From positions 17,002 through 81,001 of the forward strand of contig CAWBWL010000003.1 in NCBI GenBank assembly GCA_963792485.1: a stretch of 64,000 nt of DNA, read 5' to 3'. The notes beneath the pieces are model-generated. The model was not told the DNA's origin, searched no databases, and was given only the letters and a program-made list of their open reading frames with translations. The stretch's first letter is position 1. Each line of letters starts with the position of its first letter. Position numbers and translations under genes: made by a program. Of this stretch, positions 62,105 through 64,000 are shown piece by piece. This DNA is from JANOYJ01 sp963792485 (GTDB lineage Bacteria; Pseudomonadota; Alphaproteobacteria; Rhizobiales; Rhizobiaceae).

Positions 62105-62874
62105 GATTTGGGCTTCCGCTTGCGGTATTTCACCGTCTCGAACCGCGCCGACAAGGCGTCATACATTAACAGCCGCCCGATCAGCGGCTCGCCGGTTCCG
62201 GTGATGAGCTTGATCGCCTCCATCGCCTGCAAAGTCCCGATCACCCCCGCCATCGCCCCCATCACCCCCGCCTCCGCGCAGGCCGGCACGGTGCCGGGCG
62301 GCGGGGCTTCGGGAAACAGGTCGCGGTAGGAGGGCAGGGGATTGCCGTCGCCGTCCAGCGCATAGGGCGTCAGCACCGTCACCGACCCGTCAAACCGCCC
62401 GATGGCCGCTGACACCAGCGGCTTGCCCTGCCGCTCGCAGGCGTCCGCCGTCAGATAACGCGTGTCGAAATTGTCCGACCCGTCAATGATCACATCAAAC
62501 CGCGCGATGATCTCATCGGCGTTTTCAGCATTCAGCCGCGCCGCGTAAGGCTCGACGCACACATGCGGATTGACCGCCGCAATCCGCCCCGCCGCCGCCG
62601 CTGTTTTCGACACGCCGACATCGTCCGTGTCATAAATCACCTGCCGCTGCAGATTGGACAGCGACACGCGGTCATCATCAATAATCCCCAGCGTCCCCAC
62701 CCCCGCCGCCGCCAGATAAAGCAGCACCGGCGCCCCCAGCCCCCCCGCGCCGATCATCAGCACGCGCGCGGATTTCAACCGCTGCTGCCCCGCCCCGCCG
62801 ATTTCGGAAAGGACGATATGGCGGGCATAGCGCTCGATTTCGGGCGGGGAGAGGGGGGTGGGAGAATGGCTCAT
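62101..62874 (-). CDS. moeB: MoeB/ThiF-family E1-like adenylyltransferase
   Basis: This 257-residue ATP-dependent adenylyltransferase activates the C-terminus of MoaD- or ThiS-type sulfur carriers. The nucleotide loop LMIGAGGLGAPVLLYLA, DRVSLSNLQRQVIY, the Asp in IIDGSDNFDTRYL and the Cys in PACAEAGVMG are present. The two CxxC zinc pairs of E. coli MoeB are absent (PSYRDLF replaces PCYRCL, and the tail has no Cys). MoeB for molybdenum cofactor fits a genome with nitrate reductase, but coupling to aconitase X genes leaves room for a special partner. Confidence 0.85.
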   Translation of the reverse strand: MSHSPTPLSPPEIERYARHIVLSEIGGAGQQRLKSARVLMIGAGGLGAPVLLYLAAAGVGTLGIIDDDRVSLSNLQRQVIYDTDDVGVSKTAAAAGRIAAVNPHVCVEPYAARLNAENADEIIARFDVIIDGSDNFDTRYLTADACERQGKPLVSAAIGRFDGSVTVLTPYALDGDGNPLPSYRDLFPEAPPPGTVPACAEAGVMGAMAGVIGTLQAMEAIKLITGTGEPLIGRLLMYDALSARFETVKYRKRKPKS

Positions 62875-63019
62875 TTAACCAGAATATCGAGCGGCCTGAC
62901 ATTTGTCAGTCCCTTGCGAGCGTTTCAATTTGAATTTCAAAAATAGTTCATCAGCGCCGGCTTTGATATGTCTGCGATTCACTCAATTTCGGACAGGAAG
63001 TCGAGCTTGCAATTTGCCG

Positions 63020-63787
63020 CTATGAGGCAGGAGCAAACGTCTGTTTTGACGAGTTGCCCCCTCCGTTGCGCATCAACTTTTGGGCCTCTTCGAATGTAAG
63101 CCTCGTTTGCAGGAGATGCTCGATACTCCAGCCCCGTTTCTCGAGGAAGTAGGTGACGAGTAGCCTGTATGGTGGATATGCGCCGTAGGATTGCATCATT
63201 TCATTGTCGTTGGGCCGGTCACCGATAGCAGCTTGCAACTGTTCGAAAGTTTCCCGCGATTCGATACCGACATAGTCAGGTAAACCTTCGCTGACCCATT
63301 CCGGCAACGACAGGAAATTTACCAGCCCAATATGCTCGTCAATCACAATATGCGTCAATTCATGCGCGCAATAATACGCCAACGTGCGCGGTGGCTTGGG
63401 ACGATAACCGAACTCGATGAGTTCCCCCGTTTCAAAATCAGCGCCGCTTAAGAACACATGCGGCCCGACACCGTGGTAGGCTATTCCACCCGCATTCGGG
63501 GACATCAGAAAGTAAAACCAGCCCCGAAATTCGTCGCTCGCAATATAGACATGGTATTTTCGACGCGTTGCCTTGATGGGAGAGCGCTCCAAGAGCTTTT
63601 CGCAGCTGCGGATGAAACTCAATCCGCCTTCACTCGGGATTGGTCGATCGGAAGCCACGACAATTGTCGCGCCTGTAACCGAAAAAGCAAAAAGCGGCGC
63701 TGGAAACGCCAATAAACTCAAGACACTGGCGCCGATCAATGCGAGAGCGCCCAACGGAAAAACCCAAAATTTTCTAGATCGAACCAA
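63020..63787 (-). CDS. membrane-anchored HExxH metallopeptidase-like protein
   Basis: The 255-residue protein starts with a basic tail and a membrane or signal helix (WVFPLGALALIGASVLSLLAF). At 142-146 it has HELTH, followed 21 residues later by the Glu in EWVSEGLPDYVG. HExxH plus W-x-x-E-G is the gluzincin zinc-binding pattern, so a zinc-dependent peptidase outside the membrane is likely. No named family is recognised. The start is TTG 63787 with no clear ribosome site. Codons and base composition are less GC-rich than the neighbours, which may mean transfer. Confidence 0.65.
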   Translation of the reverse strand: MVRSRKFWVFPLGALALIGASVLSLLAFPAPLFAFSVTGATIVVASDRPIPSEGGLSFIRSCEKLLERSPIKATRRKYHVYIASDEFRGWFYFLMSPNAGGIAYHGVGPHVFLSGADFETGELIEFGYRPKPPRTLAYYCAHELTHIVIDEHIGLVNFLSLPEWVSEGLPDYVGIESRETFEQLQAAIGDRPNDNEMMQSYGAYPPYRLLVTYFLEKRGWSIEHLLQTRLTFEEAQKLMRNGGGNSSKQTFAPAS

Positions 63788-63790
63788 AAT

Positions 63791-64000
63791 ATGACAAGCT
63801 CCGACGACTTTGATGAGAGAGATATCTTTGGCACTTCAGCAAGTAATTTCAAAGACCGCTTCGGCTCACTCCGAAGCAGCAAGCATCCTCTGCATCTTTA
63901 TCATCCGAACGAAAGCGGACATTCAATCAGACCCTCCGCCGTTCAAGTTCGTCGAACAGCGCCCGCGCCAATCATCAAAACCCGCGCCGCCTTCAGCCGC
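63791..64000 (+). CDS. possible partial gene running off the right edge
   Basis: ATG 63791 opens a frame without stops to the window end (70 codons: MTSSDDFDERDIFGTSASNF..., hydrophilic). Its last part is antisense to a MoeB-like fragment, so at most one of the two is real coding. No homology is recognised. Confidence 0.25.
   Translation, partial: MTSSDDFDERDIFGTSASNFKDRFGSLRSSKHPLHLYHPNESGHSIRPSAVQVRRTAPAPIIKTRAAFSR
63943..63999 (-). pseudogene. MoeB/ThiF-like fragment cut at the edge
   Basis: The minus strand encodes RLKAARVLMIGAGAVRRT and then a stop at 63943. The first 13 residues match RLKSARVLMIGAG of the full MoeB-like protein at 62101-62874, but the sequence diverges just inside the GxGGLG loop. 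Nucleotides are similar but not identical, so this is an older paralogue or remnant whose 5' part lies outside the window. Confidence 0.5.

Noticed and set aside
60950..62329. 459-codon plus-strand open frame
   Set aside because: Antisense to aconitase X and the MoeB-like gene; composition is that of a shadow frame.
1..64000. tRNA or rRNA genes
   Set aside because: No cloverleaf with T-loop GGTTCGANTCC or rRNA conserved segments was seen in the intergenic regions inspected.

Overview
The window looks like chromosome from an alphaproteobacterium of the Hyphomicrobiales (Rhizobiales), most likely near Mesorhizobium/Phyllobacteriaceae. Supporting signs are GC-rich coding DNA, an Irr-type Fur regulator divergent from fabA-fabB-fabI, a YlxR-L7Ae fusion between nusA and infB, and scattered palindromic repeats of the kind common in that order (left-end, 4.4, 5.4, 7.6 and 14.3 kb). 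The family is inferred from protein character, not from a database search.

Layout. (1) 0.4-1.2 kb: an uncharacterised gene whose paralogue lies at 56.8-57.6 kb. (2) 1.4-10.8 kb, minus strand: a reductive pyrimidine degradation locus with dihydropyrimidinase, N-carbamoyl-beta-alanine amidohydrolase, an omega-amino-acid aminotransferase, a GNAT enzyme and an NMT1/NitT-type ABC importer. It faces a divergent RutR regulator, and a RutR-like operator lies between them. (3) 11.6-21.4 kb: assimilatory nitrate locus nrtA-nrtB-nrtC-nirB-nirD-nasA on the minus strand with a sigma-54-like promoter, and behind it a truncated kinase/phosphatase remnant. (4) 21.4-24.6 kb: WbpM-like sugar dehydratase and an MDR-family oxidoreductase. 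(5) 24.7-39.1 kb: translation genes rimP-nusA-ylxR-infB-rbfA-truB and rpsO-pnp, interrupted between truB and rpsO by nhaD, nhaA, an EF-G-like pseudogene and a BrnT/BrnA-like toxin-antitoxin pair. (6) 39.1-43.4 kb: an RsmC-like methyltransferase and two tandem GGDEF/EAL proteins. (7) 43.5-47.6 kb: a sugar ABC importer. (8) 47.6-50.8 kb: fabI, fabB, fabA and divergent irr. (9) 50.9-64 kb: DUF1287 and SH3 envelope proteins, a glycerate/hydroxypyruvate-type dehydrogenase, a SulP transporter, an ankyrin protein, a beta-hydroxyacid dehydrogenase, DUF2306, a TetR-P450 pair, an aconitase X plus MoeB/ThiF operon, and a HExxH protein.

Several normally conserved genes (pnp, nirB twice, an ABC permease, the 2-hydroxyacid dehydrogenase, the NhaA tail, the 0.5 kb gene) carry single-base frameshifts, mostly extra bases. 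This pattern points to sequence errors as much as to gene decay and should be resolved before any pseudogene claim. Most of the window is ordinary metabolism and housekeeping. The leads least explained by known biology are the unknown paralogous family, the coupled aconitase X/E1-like operon, and the accessory block inside the translation gene cluster.
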